Source: Conus ventricosus (taxonomy: Eukaryota > Mollusca > Gastropoda > Neogastropoda > Conidae). From it: DNA of 64,000 nt. The first letter of the stretch is position 1; each line of letters opens with the position of its first letter. The stretch spans positions 55,864,056-55,928,055 of the forward strand of contig CM031615.1 of NCBI GenBank assembly GCA_018398815.1. Direction: 5' to 3'. The notes beneath the pieces were generated by a model, which made no database searches, was not told the DNA's origin, and saw only the letters and a program-made list of their open reading frames with translations. The translations under genes and the position numbers were made by a program. Positions 24,030 to 35,479 of this stretch are shown piece by piece.

Positions 24030-24503
24030 AGGATCAATGTGGATCTAGCTGCAAAGTGAGACGACTGCAGGCGGAAATCTAAACAAATCTTAAATAAATG
24101 TTAGCGAACCGCCAAGAGACTCGTGGACAAACGAATCACAAGACAAAACACAACGCGTTTCGACCTTTTAGGTCTTCTTCAGGCAAGACACAAACAAATA
24201 ATATGTCGAAAACGAACGAATTTGGTACTCAGCTTCGATCTCTTCACTCTTCAGCGCAAGGATGCCAGGCGTTGAATCTAAACAAATCCCAGTGATTCAA
24301 CGCCTGGCATCCTTGCGCTGAAGAGTGAAGAGATCGTAGCTGAGTACCAAATTCGTTCATTTTCGTTGTATTATTTGTTTGTGTCTTGCCTGGAGAAGAC
24401 CTAAAAGGTCGAAACGCGTTGTGTTTTGTCTTGTGACTCGTTTGTCCACGATTCTCTTGGCGGTTCGCTAACATTTATTTCAGATTTGTTTAGGATCAAT
24501 GTG
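24030..24503. mobile_element. Fold-back element 1 with 12-bp target duplication
   Basis: Two arms of roughly 200 bp (about 24075-24277 and 24292-24490) are inverted copies of each other around a short loop. The whole is flanked by the direct repeat AGGATCAATGTG (24030-24041 and 24492-24503). Each arm carries a hairpin motif on opposite strands, CTGAAGAAG / ACCT loop AGGT / CGAAACGCG (24154-24184 minus, 24389-24418 plus). The left outer end GATCTAGCTGCAAAGTGAG recurs, inverted, in element 3 near 50250-50280. No protein is encoded. Near-identical open frames in the two arms are a by-product of the inversion. Confidence 0.8.
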
Positions 24504-25340
24504 ATTGTGACGAGTAAGGGCGGAAGGTATGGTCCACTCAGGAAATGACTCAGAGTGTGTTGTCTATTAGGCCTGTAGTTATAGAGTAGTTTTTATATTA
24601 AAATGGACCTCCACCTGCTGTTTTACTAGTGGTGGAAGGAGCAACTTTCCAGTACCAGTCATCGACATAAATATTTCTTTTTATCGGGTCTGTTGAAAAT
24701 ACTCACGAATCGCTCAGGTGTTGGTTACCTTAGGCTTAGGCCTGTGCATTTACGCTTGTGCTCCGAGTGACAGAATAAAATTTTTTTAAAAAGGTTAAGA
24801 TATGAAATGATGGCTGAACAATAAACAGACTGACACCATTTAAGTTTTAGACCCTAACCGGCTCCTACCCAAAATCAAGTTTGTCACAGGAAGATTGTGG
24901 AACCACACAGTTGAGTTTTAAATCCACCTAATGAATGAACCTCTGAGAGTGTTGCTCAAATTTGCTGACCGACACTGCAGATGTCTGTGTCTCTTGCGCC
25001 TGGTTGACGCCAGGATATATTACGTAAACAAGCATAGAATACAGCCGTGTAATGCGGTTTCAGGCCAGGCTGGAAACCCATAGCATCATCATCAACCTCA
25101 TCCTCATTGATCAGCGTTTAAAAAAAAAAAAAAGGCTCAAAGTCTGTGGCCCTTCATGCCCTGCTCTCCTGGTGGCCTCAGCTTCAACTACGTCTCCAAG
25201 TCTATGCCCTTGGTTTGATTCTGTCAGGGTAACTATAATGGCAAATTCGTGGGGACTGTCGTTTGACAGACGTGGTCCTTCCTCCCCCCCCCCCCCCCCC
25301 ACCTCAAATCTCCCACCCACAGGGAGAGCTCAGTCATGCC
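24504..25340. other. Gene-free stretch
   Basis: No coding or repeat family recognised. A poly-A patch lies near 25121-25133 and a C run near 25285-25300. Confidence 0.4.
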
Positions 25341-25341
25341 G

Positions 25342-25665
25342 GCTCCATGACTGAGCAATTATTGTCGGTAGAGCGCTTGATAGGTGGTGCCCTGCGTATG
25401 TGGGTTCAGAACAGACACCACTGAACACCACCAAAATGACGGAGTGTGGCTGCCCAAGTGGCTGGGAAATAAAAAAACGGTCACACACGAAATGTTCTCA
25501 TCCCCAGCTGATGCATTTGTACCGTTTCAGTTTCAGTTTCATCAAGGAGGCGTCACTGCGTGCGGCTAGTCCATATACGCAACACCACATCCGCTAATTT
25601 AAGTCTTGAGACCTACGCATTAGCCCAACGCGCTGGTCAGACCTTGAGTGCCCACCTACCATTTT
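25342..25665 (+). mobile_element. tRNA-derived SINE
   Basis: The head contains a box A-like GTCGGTAGAGCGCTTGATA (about 25364-25382) and a box B-like GGGTTCAGAAC (25402-25412), the internal pol III promoter elements of a tRNA-derived SINE. The body includes AAGGAGGCGTCACTGCG (about 25546) and CCATATACGCAACACCACATC-type sequence, then CCAACGCGCTGGTCAG (about 25626). I recall similar bodies as common in caenogastropod genomes. Only one full copy is in the window. Confidence 0.65.
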
Positions 25666-25679
25666 TTTCCTCTCTTTAG

Positions 25680-25789
25680 TGGATGTACACGTGTGTGTAT
25701 GATGTGTGGGCATGGGCCCATTGTGTGTGCGTGGGCGCATGTGTGTGTGTATGTGTGGTGTGTGTGTGTGTGTGCGCGCGCGCGCGCAC

Positions 25790-25848
<59 letters not shown>

Positions 25849-26124
25849 TTTGTGGTTTGTGTGAGCACACGTATCTGCATATAGGCTATATGTGTACATA
25901 TCTGTGTGTATGTGTGTGTCTTTGTATGTGGGCGTGTGCGCATGTGCGTGTGTGTGTGCATTTGTGTATGCGTGTGTGTGCGCGCGTGTGTCAGTGTGGC
26001 CGTGCACATGCACACATGTGTATATGTGTGTGGCTAAGAGCGAGCGAATGTTCGTACACACGTTCGTATGTGCGTGCGTGTGTGTGTGTGTGTGTGTGTG
26101 TGAGTGCCCGCACGCGCGTGTATG

Positions 26125-26162
<38 letters not shown>
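25680..26162. repeat. (GT)n microsatellite region
   Basis: Long GT tracts with interspersed GC alternations, notably 25794-25848 and 26083-26159. Frames on both strands are repeat translations. Confidence 0.95.
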
Positions 26163-26284
26163 GACTGCGTGCGTGAATGTTCAGAAGATGACTTAGGAAC
26201 AAGAACAAGACCATCAATTACAGCATACAAGTGTGCGCGCATTCTCGCGCGCGCACATATATACATAACAATAAGAACAACAAC

Positions 26285-26690
26285 TCCTCCTTCTTGTTCC
26301 AGTGCTGGGTCAGTTGTTGTGTACCATAGTGTTCAAGTACTTTGGCTGTTCGGATGATCCCTGGGTACGACAACAACCAGGTACGACAACAACAACAACT
26401 CCCTGGGGTCTTTTAGCCAGGGTACGACAACAACGACAACAACTCAGCAGCAGTACATGTCTCCTCTGATTGTCTGCCTCATGACAACTTGACATTAAAA
26501 TGATCGCTCCCTGCGGTCTGCCTCATGACAACTTGACATTAAATGACCCCTCCCTGCGGATTGCTGGTGTTGGGGCGCTGGCGGAATAGGCTGACAGCGT
26601 CTGTGGACGACGAGTCGGAATGAGCGACGTGGTTCAATGCCACTGAGGTGGCACACAAGATGAAACAGAAAAAATGGGGGAGGGAGGGTG
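26285..26690. repeat. Candidate interspersed repeat with internal duplication
   Basis: TGTCTGCCTCATGACAACTT occurs near 26471 and again (CTGCCTCATGACAACTTGAC) near 26518, so about 50 bases are duplicated in tandem. A GTACGACAACAAC motif repeats near 26367-26440. TTGTTCCAGTGCTGGG at about 26295 recurs near 27084, and a related TGTCTCCTCTGG segment lies near 39176. It is probably a gastropod repeat family I cannot name. Confidence 0.4.
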
Positions 26691-26699
26691 CTATTTCTC

Positions 26700-27836
26700 A
26701 TCTCAAACTGTACTTTTGTATATAGATTAAAACATACAATTTATTCATAACTTTAATGAAATCAGTCTGTCTTTGTTTGGGCTGGTCTTTTCTCCACTTC
26801 ATTTAATAATAAAGAGAGGGAAAGCCTCGTTGATCTACGTTGACCTTGAGAAGACCGCCAAATAAAAATCGACTGCAGAAGAGGAAGAAGAAGAAGAATA
26901 TTTGCGTTGGAGTCCAGTGAGTCCAAAAGAACTTCACAGAATAAAGCTGAAGAGATGCATAGATCTCTCTCTCTCTCTCTCTGTTTTGTTTCGTTTTTGG
27001 TTGTTGTTTTTACGTCACCATTTGATGTAGGCTTGCTGGTTGGTCGATTGTCCACGTGGCCACATAGTAGGCTAGCATGAATTCTTGTTCCAGTGCTGGG
27101 CCAGTTGTTGTGGATGAACTAGGTCCCAGGTCTGTGGAGGTTACAGAACCTGGATTTTAGATGAGACTTGCACTTGCCCTCTGTACTTTTAGGAAAGTGT
27201 GAAGTCTTCTCCGGCGCAAGTGAAACTAACTTGAATGTATCATCTTTAATTTTCTGTCTCTGCTTTTTTGTTGTTTTTTTGTTTTTGTTTGTTTTTTTCC
27301 TCTCATGTTTTGAGTTGCGTGGGACAGTAAGAAACTGTAGAACAATTGAGGGGAAATAACTGTTCAAGGTAGTCAAATATTCAGGTGGTGTAATTAGCTG
27401 CTATTATACACTTAACCAAAGCACAATCGTTAATTATAATCACCTACAACAAAGTATACAATCAACAGTTTTCTTAACAATTTTACGAAATAAGACATAG
27501 ATACAAACGTTAGCCTACATAGTTTCAAGGTTTGGAAACCAGATTCAGCTCACTTTCCCCAGGGACAGTCGGTGAAACTTGACACAGGATCTCAGAGTAA
27601 GAGGAACGAACATTCTCCTCTCTTGCATACATCAGTATTGATTTCTTAAACTACTGAAAATGACTGTTTTCAGTCCTCTGGCCTGTTGTATGTCTGTTGT
27701 ATGTCTGTTGTATGCATGTGCATGCTTTGGGGCGTTCTCACATTTTCGAGGGTTCAGCTAACCATCATGTTTCTGATGCCGGTCTGATTAACAGGTTTTC
27801 AGATGAATATGACATCTAATGGAATTGATCACGGAA

Positions 27837-27892
<56 letters not shown>

Positions 27893-30232
27893 CTCATCTT
27901 AAAGGAGACAGACACTTTTCAACACGTGCAAAACGACACAATACAATTTGGATAAAATATGTCAGTCACTCAGATCTTGGGAGATTTCAGCCTGTAAGGT
28001 GATGTATGAGGTTATTGGATTTGCCACGTACGTGACACATCTAAGTCCACGAAATGCATGAGAGAATATTTCAACTGCTGGCGTCCTTTGTAGTGGCCTG
28101 TGTGGCGAAGGAAATATTCGGGCTGTTCACGAGCATCACCATACTATCAGATAACAAAGGAAAACGAGAGGGGTGGCGATGACCTACACCACATCGATGT
28201 CAAAATTTTCTACAGCGTTACCATCAGAGTGGTGTCATATTTCAGTGTTCACATGCAACCAAGCCAGGCAGACAGTCGTTGGGAAGCAAATGAGGGAAAG
28301 GGGGAGGAAGGGGGGGGGGGGGGGGGGAGATGGATGTGTAAAATGACGCGGAAACTGATAACTCTAAGGAATGTGTGTGAGTGAGTGAGGAGTGTGTGTG
28401 TGTGTGTGCGTGCGCGCGTGCGCGCACGCGCGCGCGTGTGTGTGTGTGTGTGTGTGTGACCGAGAGAGAGAGAGAGAGAGAGAGGTGGATGGTGGTGGCT
28501 GTTAATATCACATCACAGTGATCAAGACAAAGATCCATGAAAAGTCAAATGTGATAAAACCTATTGTGCTTTAACTGACAATGATAATACTGTTTATAAA
28601 GACGTGACATAATGGGACTGATAAAGAGCTTGGTTCTCTCATTTGAACTTGACATACATTTTTTCAACTTCAGGTCAAAGCACTGATAATATATCCCATC
28701 TCGAAACTGCTTTCATGATGTGCACTCAATTGCCAAATAAAACTGAGTCCAGAGAAGAGCAACAAACCTGTTATGCGAGTGCAAAGATATGATTAGAAAG
28801 ACTACACTATTCACATTTTCAGTCAGTGGATTGCACTTATTGACCCAGACGAGATGTTTACTCTGGTCACTTACAACTAATAAAACCAGAAATTATAGAA
28901 AGATTGATCTTTCAAAACACCCACAAACTCACTTGAGGAAAAGTTGCATAAATTTGAAATTCTCATTTTCAGTCACTCCCTCCTCCCCCCCCCCCCCCCC
29001 CCCCCCACACACACACACAACATAAAACACCAACACTGAATCAGTAGACTAAAATACGATTTTATAAAGGGAATTCGAACAGAGAAACTTCACTGGGGTA
29101 GAGCAGTGCACACAATGATCAGTGCGCACAATGTACTATAAACGAAATAAACCAGCATTGAAGCCATTTGTACCAGGGATAGGATTATAAAGACCAGAGA
29201 GCCTATGGTAGTGTTACCAGTCCCTCCTACTATTGGCAGGAGGGGAGGGGGGGGGGATGTTCTATGCCACAGGTGTGATGCTCGACAAAAGACTGCTTGT
29301 TGATGTTTTAAATAAAATAAGGCATTTACCACACCCACCCCTCGCTCACACTGAGTGGGTGAGATATTGCAGAGTATTTGGGGGGGCTCTATATTGTGAG
29401 ACAAAACGTCCGACTAGGGCCAATAATTGTAACATATAGGCCTACATCTGACTGGTAGGCGTACACTAAATAATTAGTTTTGTCATTTTCTCTAAGGCCC
29501 AGAAGAGCTTGTAAAGGGGGCTATCTTATTAAAAAAAAAAAAAAAAAAAAAATGACCTCCGCCTATCGTCCGTTTCTTGCACAACTTGCCGCTTCAGGAG
29601 GAGAGATGTGTAAACACTGACCACTTGTCAGTTCCCCTGTCTTCAAAACATGCCTCAGATCACGTCTTGTGCTCGCTTCGCGCGCGCGCGCCCGCGTGTG
29701 TGTGTGATCTTTTATCTGTTGAATGAGGACATTAGCGCCTGGCTGGCTTTGGCAAAAGAGTCTTTTATCAAAGGTGGATTCAAGTTCTTCTGCGACGCAG
29801 GAATTTACATATGTATGGCTAGCTGATTTCCTCGTGGCATGCGAAGCGAGAGACATGGCGACTGAGGAGCACATTAAAAGACACTACAGTATTCTAATAA
29901 TGTGTCCATTTTTCGGGTTTTTGCTTTTTTGTTTTTTGTTTTTTCTTTCTTTGTTTTCTGTCTTTTTTGCTCCTGACTGTTGGACAGCTAGCCCTCTAAT
30001 CGTTTGATGCACTGTTGCAGTTTAAGGACGTTAGCCTACTATTTTTCATTCACCAATCAGGCATTTTCCTTCGCATGCAAGAGAAATCTAACATAGGCCT
30101 ATTTTAGCGATCTCTCACCGACCAGTGTCTTGTTCTACTTGCCACTACACTGTAATAAACTATTAATGTTATTAGGGGGAAGGGTGGTGGTGGCAGTTTG
30201 CGAGAAAGATGAACGGGTATGAAAGATCTGTC

Positions 30233-30277
<45 letters not shown>

Positions 30278-30330
30278 AAAGTGTCTGGGAGATTTTTGAA
30301 TGCGTCAGTAGACCTGCCGTTTTAAGTTCA
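26700..30330. other. Gene-free stretch with homopolymers and microsatellites
   Basis: Contains a G run of 53 nt (27837-27889), a G run near 28310-28327, TG/GC alternation 28390-28460, a C run 28985-29006, an A run 29530-29551 and GA runs near 28463 and 30236-30271. Open frames are low-complexity. I see no gene. Confidence 0.6.
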
Positions 30331-30559
30331 GATGATGGTGAGTTCCATAAGTAATGGCAAACGTGTTGCCGAAACAATTCTTACGCTTGTTGATATTGAA
30401 ATGTTGAATAATGACCCTCTTGATTTCTTGAATATCGATGATAAGAATGTCTCAAAGTTTATACCTTCTACTGTCGTTTACAATGAGGTCTCCCCTAATA
30501 CACTTTCCTTTTTATAATTCAATAATCTTGATAGTTTATCTTGATAGTTCATGCTTTTA

Positions 30560-30835
30560 CTGACCATTTTGGTTGCTCTTTTTAGTAATCAATCATTGTA
30601 GATTGTGATCGGCGTTTAAGATATGGGTACCAAATCACATTTCCATATTCTAAATGTGGGCGAAGTTATGATTTATATAATGATAAAAATATTTCCTTTT
30701 CTGAATGAATAAACATTCGTTTAATAATTCCTAGCTCTTGCTTTGGTTCGCTGATTGCCTTTTGAATATGCGTGTCAAAAGTCAATACATATATCAAATG
30801 CAATACCAAGGTCTTTTTCTTCATAGAAGGATGCG
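30560..30835 (-). pseudogene. CR1-like LINE fragment
   Basis: The minus strand, through several frames, shows EKDLGIAFD, then a KRMFIHSEKEIFLSLYKS-like stretch, then LEYGNVIWYPYLKRR. This corresponds to the RT thumb region also present at 21310-21520 and 34290-34510. Heavily decayed. Confidence 0.6.
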
Positions 30836-30864
30836 ATTTTCTTTTACATCCCTTTAAACTTCGT

Positions 30865-31430
30865 TCACACGAGAGTAAGACTTCAATGCGACTTCGTGCG
30901 ACTTTGCCTTTTTGACCAAAAAAATGGCTAAGTCCCGAGTCTCATACAAGTCGAGTTCCAACTCGACTCAGTAGGACCAAAGATAGTTCGCCCTACGGAC
31001 CGTAGGGCGTACAGTCTTTGGTAGGACTAGGTCTTAGTCGATCGGATTTTTCCGAAAAAAGTCTGGCCCAGTCGCAACGCTCTCAAAAGTTATCACCCAA
31101 AAGACATATTCAGATGCGACTTGATCAGACTTTTTAGCCACGTGGCACAAACCTCGCACGCACGCAGCGCGGTGGACGGTCCTACTTGGTCGAGTCGAGT
31201 CCAGTTTGCGTTCACATTGTCTGGTCTAGTCTCATACCGCATATGTTTCGCGCCAAACTGGCTTACGCTCCTCCCCTTTTCTCGTGAATAGCGTGGTTTT
31301 TTTTTTGCTGACGCCATCGAGTGAGACCAAGTAGGACTGAGTTGGACTTTGTTGTACTGAATTCGACTGCTGTCCTACTTGTCTCATTTGGTCCAGTTTG
31401 GTCTCGTTTGGTCGAGTTGAAGTCTGAGTG
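30865..31430. repeat. Hairpin-rich region upstream of the MADF ORF
   Basis: Several perfect short palindromes occur: GTCGAGT / ACTCGAC near 30948-30965, CGCCCTACG / CGTAGGGCG near 30988-31008, and TCGGA / TCCGA near 31039-31053. Variants of a GTCCTACTTGGTCGAGT-type phrase recur on both strands (about 30970, 31179, 31330, 31373). This looks like subterminal repeats of a DNA transposon, but I find no paired terminal repeat in the window. Confidence 0.4.
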
Positions 31431-31511
31431 CTTTCTCAGTCGCCGTGTGCACAGTACTTCTTTTGCCTTGCCTGGGGAACCCACGTCGCTCTGCACAAGA
31501 ATTTCAGCAAG

Positions 31512-32582
31512 ATGGCCAGCTCTGACACTGAGTCGCTCGCTTCTGACCTGTCCGTGCCTGCTCAGGAACCTGTCGAAGCCACTCAGGAGGAGGAAGCTCC
31601 AGCCACTGAGTCCCAGGAACCTGCATCTGGTCAAGTGAAGGGGCGCAAGAAGAAGGGACAGCAAACGACCCCCAAGAAGTACAAGCTGACTGAGGAGCAG
31701 GAGGCTGCGGTGTTGGATTTTCTGAAGGAGAGACCCTGAATATATAGCAAGGCCCATTGGGATTACAAGGATCCAGCCAGACGCCAGAGGGAGTGGGCAG
31801 CTTTGGGAGAGGCTCTTGGTGTTGATGGGAAACATCTCGAGGGGTGGTACCGAACCATGAGGACTCTGTTGGGTAGGGCCAAGAGGGCTAAGTCAAAGAG
31901 TGGATCGGGTACTGATCTTACTCCGTCCCTAGCGGCTGTATGGGAGAAGTTGTCGTTTCTGACACCTCATCTCAGCTCCATACATTCACGTCGCTTGGGG
32001 CCGGGTAAGAGGAGTGCCCAGGAAGCTCTGCAGGCTGAACCCGATTTGGACCCTGACCACCAAGGTCCAAGTGAGAAGGCCCCTCGTGTGGTGTTACCGT
32101 CAACATCAGGGACCTCTGACAACCCTGCAGCACCTCTGGCTCTGCCTGCCCTTCCTCCACCATGGTCCTCCTCAGGAAGTGCAACGGGGGGAGGTTGTTG
32201 CAACCAGATCTGCGCCCAGCTCGAGCAGTATGTCAGGGAACTGAGGAGCCCACCGGACCAGTTCTGGACCACCATCCAGTGGAGGAGTAGCCATCTTACC
32301 CCCAACCAGCTGATAAACATGCAGGATGAAGTGTGGGAAGTGGTATCGAGGCATATCAGGATGTCTGGTCCCAAACCAGACCCACCGTCAGGCCAGGTGG
32401 GAGTCGAGGGCCCTCTTCACCCCCAGGGTGGCTTACCCCAGGCTCAACCGCAGACAGAGGTGCAGGATGCAGGGTTGGCAGCTTTCCTGCAAACCTACGA
32501 GCCCCAGGCACGCACAGTTTGCTTGTATATTCACATTCAGGATTATTTTTTCCTGTTTGCATTACTTTGCATTTGGCTATAA
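31512..32582 (+). CDS. MADF/SANT-like DNA-binding protein, one frameshift
   Basis: The start chosen is ATG at 31512 (AAGATGG context; MASSDTESLASDLSVPAQEP). An acidic N-terminus is followed by a basic patch (GRKKKGQQTTPKKYKLTEEQ). Then comes a MADF/Myb-SANT-like domain: EEQEAAVLDFLKERP, and after a one-base shift at about 31736, YSKAHWDYKDPARRQ, GVDGKHLEGWYRTMRTLLGR. A Pro/Ser-rich linker and a C-terminal segment (CAQLEQYVRELRSPPDQFW) follow to about 32510; the last ~25 codons look like unrelated sequence. Such proteins are often accessory DNA-binding proteins of PIF/Harbinger transposons or transcriptional regulators. No DDE nuclease partner is visible. The single extra base could be a consensus error. 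No introns are apparent. Confidence 0.65.
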
Positions 32583-32719
32583 ATCCCAGTCCTCAGACCA
32601 CTTTTGTAGATTTTTCAAGTCATTTCTGATGACACTGTGCTGTAACACTTGTATTATATTGGCTATTTGTGTGTCATTGGTAAATATTTTGCATGTGTTT
32701 TGAAGTAATAGGATAAGTT

Positions 32720-33250
32720 ACCAAAACTGTACTAAAGATGTTGCCCTGCGGTATTTTACTTCGTACGTCAGTGTTATCAGAATACATTAAACCCGCTCGA
32801 ACCCTATGCTTTCTTCCGATTAAAAATACTTTTGTCCATTCCAGGATCTTGCCACAGATTCCTTAGACATTCATTTTCAGAAGTAACTTTTCATAAGCTA
32901 CTGAATCATAGAGGCGAAAAAACATATCAACTGAAGTTACATCATCCAAGATGCTTGTAAAGTTCTCCCCGACTTCAAACAACTGAGTTATACAAGACCT
33001 GTTTCTTCTGAAACCATGTTGATCCTTCGTGTTTAGAGTATTATCTGTGATATGCGAGACATTTTCATCTCTTCTAAGAGACTCGAGAAGTTCACTGGCT
33101 GGTCTGTGGTTTTCCAGGGTCTCTGATTTTGTTCCTTTTTGAAGACAGCTATGTCATCATGTTTATATTGAAGATAAGTGAATTCTAAATGGGAAGAAGC
33201 TGAATTTGAAACTAGTTTGTAAAGGTTTCCTCTGTTTCAGATCCCTGTAT
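32720..33250 (-). pseudogene. CR1-like LINE RT fragment
   Basis: On the minus strand: DIAVFKKGTKSETLENHRP (about 33155-33100), then DQHGFRRNRSCITQLFEV (about 33015-32965), then a palm-like YDSVAYEKLLLKM and a final KIPQGNIF (from ..VPQGS). This is RT domains 1-5 of a CR1-like element with the same architecture as 20171-22060 but diverged. Stops and frameshifts present. Confidence 0.65.
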
Positions 33251-34160
33251 TAATATGTTCAAATACTCATATCTGTCGGGGTCTATAAAAAAAACACCTT
33301 GGGTTGCGATTGACACACAGAGCCTGCCTCATACCCACGTCTGGATCTGGATTTCGATCTGGATTTGGATCTGGATGAGTGGTCAAACGTGACCAGCACA
33401 TGTTATCAAAAAAGTCAAACAACACACGAATTGGAATTTCGTATACTATTCTTCAACATTACCCACGAACACAACTTTTCTAAGCTTTCCCGATGGAAAA
33501 GCCGTTTGTCTCAGGCGTTTCAGAGAGCTGCATTCCAATCCATCTTTTATGAATTTATTTTGGGGAGGAGGTCAAAGGTGAACTTCGGCCCGGGCAGTGT
33601 GTAGCTCGTTGAGTGTAGTGAAAGTAGCTGCATTGTTCAGAATGGCCGAAGCATCACTGGCTGATCCAAGAGGGGAAGGAAAAGCATCGTCGCCAAAGGT
33701 CTGCGACCTCTTGCTTGCACAGAAATTTTTTATCTTCAAAGTTAGGCGTGATGGTCGTACGCTCATGTCGCTTTTCGAAAGTTGTAGCTTGCTTGTACGC
33801 AGGCCTTCTTTGGTACTTGCATCGTGTCTGATCAAGTCAGTTCGAATGAAGTTACTTGTTCTCAGTGGTTTTAAAGTTTAGATTTCACTGCCGTAAATTA
33901 TTTGTATAACCAAATACGGGGCCACAGACAGGATGACTGAACATTAAATTCCAACGAGTTTTACCTCTCGTGATTTATGAAATCACTTTTTAACATGCGC
34001 GCTGGTGACCTACTCGTTTTTGAGTGAACCAGTATTTTAGGAAGAAGAAGAAGAAGAAATGATTTTAAGCGGCAAACATTTAAGTAATATTGTTTCAAAA
34101 CTGTTTTGGAAAGACAGAAGGGCTTTAACCAGTTAATAATTAATTCGGAGCTTCTCAAAC
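33251..34160. other. Gene-free stretch
   Basis: A CTGGAT-type short repeat lies near 33343-33376. Open frames of 79-94 codons near 33365-33881 show no recognisable domain and overlap on both strands. Confidence 0.4.
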
Positions 34161-34164
34161 GGGA

Positions 34165-35072
34165 GTAAATGATGATTGGCTATTGCAGTTTAATAGCGAG
34201 AAATGCAAAGTTCTGCACCTTGGAAAGAATAATCCACACTATCAGTACACAATACTGGAAAATGGGGTTAATAGAACACTGGAAAGTACTATTGCTGAGA
34301 AGGATTTAGGTGTCACCATGGACCCAGATTTGAACTTTGAGACTCGTATAAAGAACATTGTGAAAAAAGGTAATCAAATGGCTGGTCTTCTTGTGAGGAC
34401 TATTACAAATAAATGTCCTGAAATTATGATTCCATTGTTCAAAGCTCTAGTTAGACCAATTATTGAATATGGAAACTCAGTATGGTGCCCCTATCTTAAA
34501 AAACATATAAATATGATTGAAGGTGTTCAACGAAGATTTACCAAGTGTATAACTAGAACGAGTACTCGTGATCTTAGTTATGAAGAGCGCCTAACTCTGT
34601 TTAGGTTGCCTAGCCTAGAATTCAGAAGACTAAGAGGTGATCTCATTGAAGTATACAAAATTATGCACAATATTTATGATCCTTGCACCACCTCTTCCTT
34701 GTTCACAATGGCTAACTATGAAAAGACTCGAGGACATAACTTCAAAATAACCAAAACAAATTTTGCAACTAACCAGTTTCGCAATTTTTTTACTAACCGT
34801 ATCATTAATCTGTGGAATAACCTTTCCGATGACGCTATCAACGCACCATCAGTAAACGCATTTAAAAATCAAATTGACAAAAAGTTTAAAGACCAGGTAT
34901 TTTCCACTGAGTTGGATCTTTATTAAGATGATGATAAATGTAGTGTACACTATGCCCGACTTAAGCCATTGGGACTTTCACGAGAAAGTGATCCAAAAGC
35001 ACATAAACGGATACTGATTATGAGGGCAAAAGGCTGTTAGCCTATAGCCATACATTTCTGTGATTCTGTGAT
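34165..35072 (+). mobile_element. CR1-like LINE 3' fragment with terminal 8-bp repeats
   Basis: An intact 247-codon frame (34183-34926) covers the RT C-terminal part: FNSEKCKVLHLGK, EKDLGVTMDPDLNFETRI, LVRPIIEYGNSVWCPYLKK and a final NFFTNRIINLWNNLSDDAIN. It begins after the catalytic region, so the copy is 5'-truncated. The 3' untranslated part ends in ATTTCTGTG ATTCTGTG (35054-35070). This matches the (ATTCTRTG)n tail known from CR1 elements and supports assignment to that clade. The uninterrupted frame suggests a relatively young insertion. Confidence 0.85.
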
Positions 35073-35287
35073 GATTTAGGTCCAGAATCTGACCGCAGCA
35101 GCATATACTCACTTGATGTGAAGCTTTTATCGTTGTTCTCGGACTTGAATTTGAAGAAGCTGGCGCGTGTCAGTGAACATTCGTTAAAAAATAGATATGT
35201 TGAGGTGTGAAAAGATTGTTGTCTGTATCAATCTTAGTATTTTATCTGACTATCTTGGTGTCTATCAATATTATCTATCTTATCTAT

Positions 35288-35304
35288 TGTCTCTCTCAAT
35301 CTCT

Positions 35305-35364
<60 letters not shown>
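35288..35364. repeat. (CT)n microsatellite
   Basis: Continuous CT dinucleotide run. Confidence 0.95.
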
Positions 35365-35368
<4 letters not shown>

Positions 35369-35479
35369 CAGTTCATGTGGAGATTAAAGAAGGGTTTTTG
35401 TCTCCCTCCATCTGCCCTCCATCTGCCCCATTTATAAACCAGTGGAGAGTTATTGAGGCACCGTACTAAAGAACAGTCC

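Noticed and set aside
24098..24474. Two near-identical 65-76 codon proteins on opposite strands
   Set aside because: They arise because the fold-back arms are inverted copies; no codon bias or domain.
25342..25425. Functional tRNA gene
   Set aside because: Box A and box B-like sequences exist, but no cloverleaf can be formed and a SINE body follows.
25594..26357. 200-codon frames on both strands over GT repeats
   Set aside because: Microsatellite translations (THTHTH / VCVCVC).
30332..30517. 61-codon frame MMVSSISNGKRVAETILTLV
   Set aside because: No similarity recognised, no context, adjacent to decayed LINE sequence.
33572..33881. Overlapping 87-94 codon frames on both strands
   Set aside because: No recognisable domain; equally open on both strands, so likely chance.
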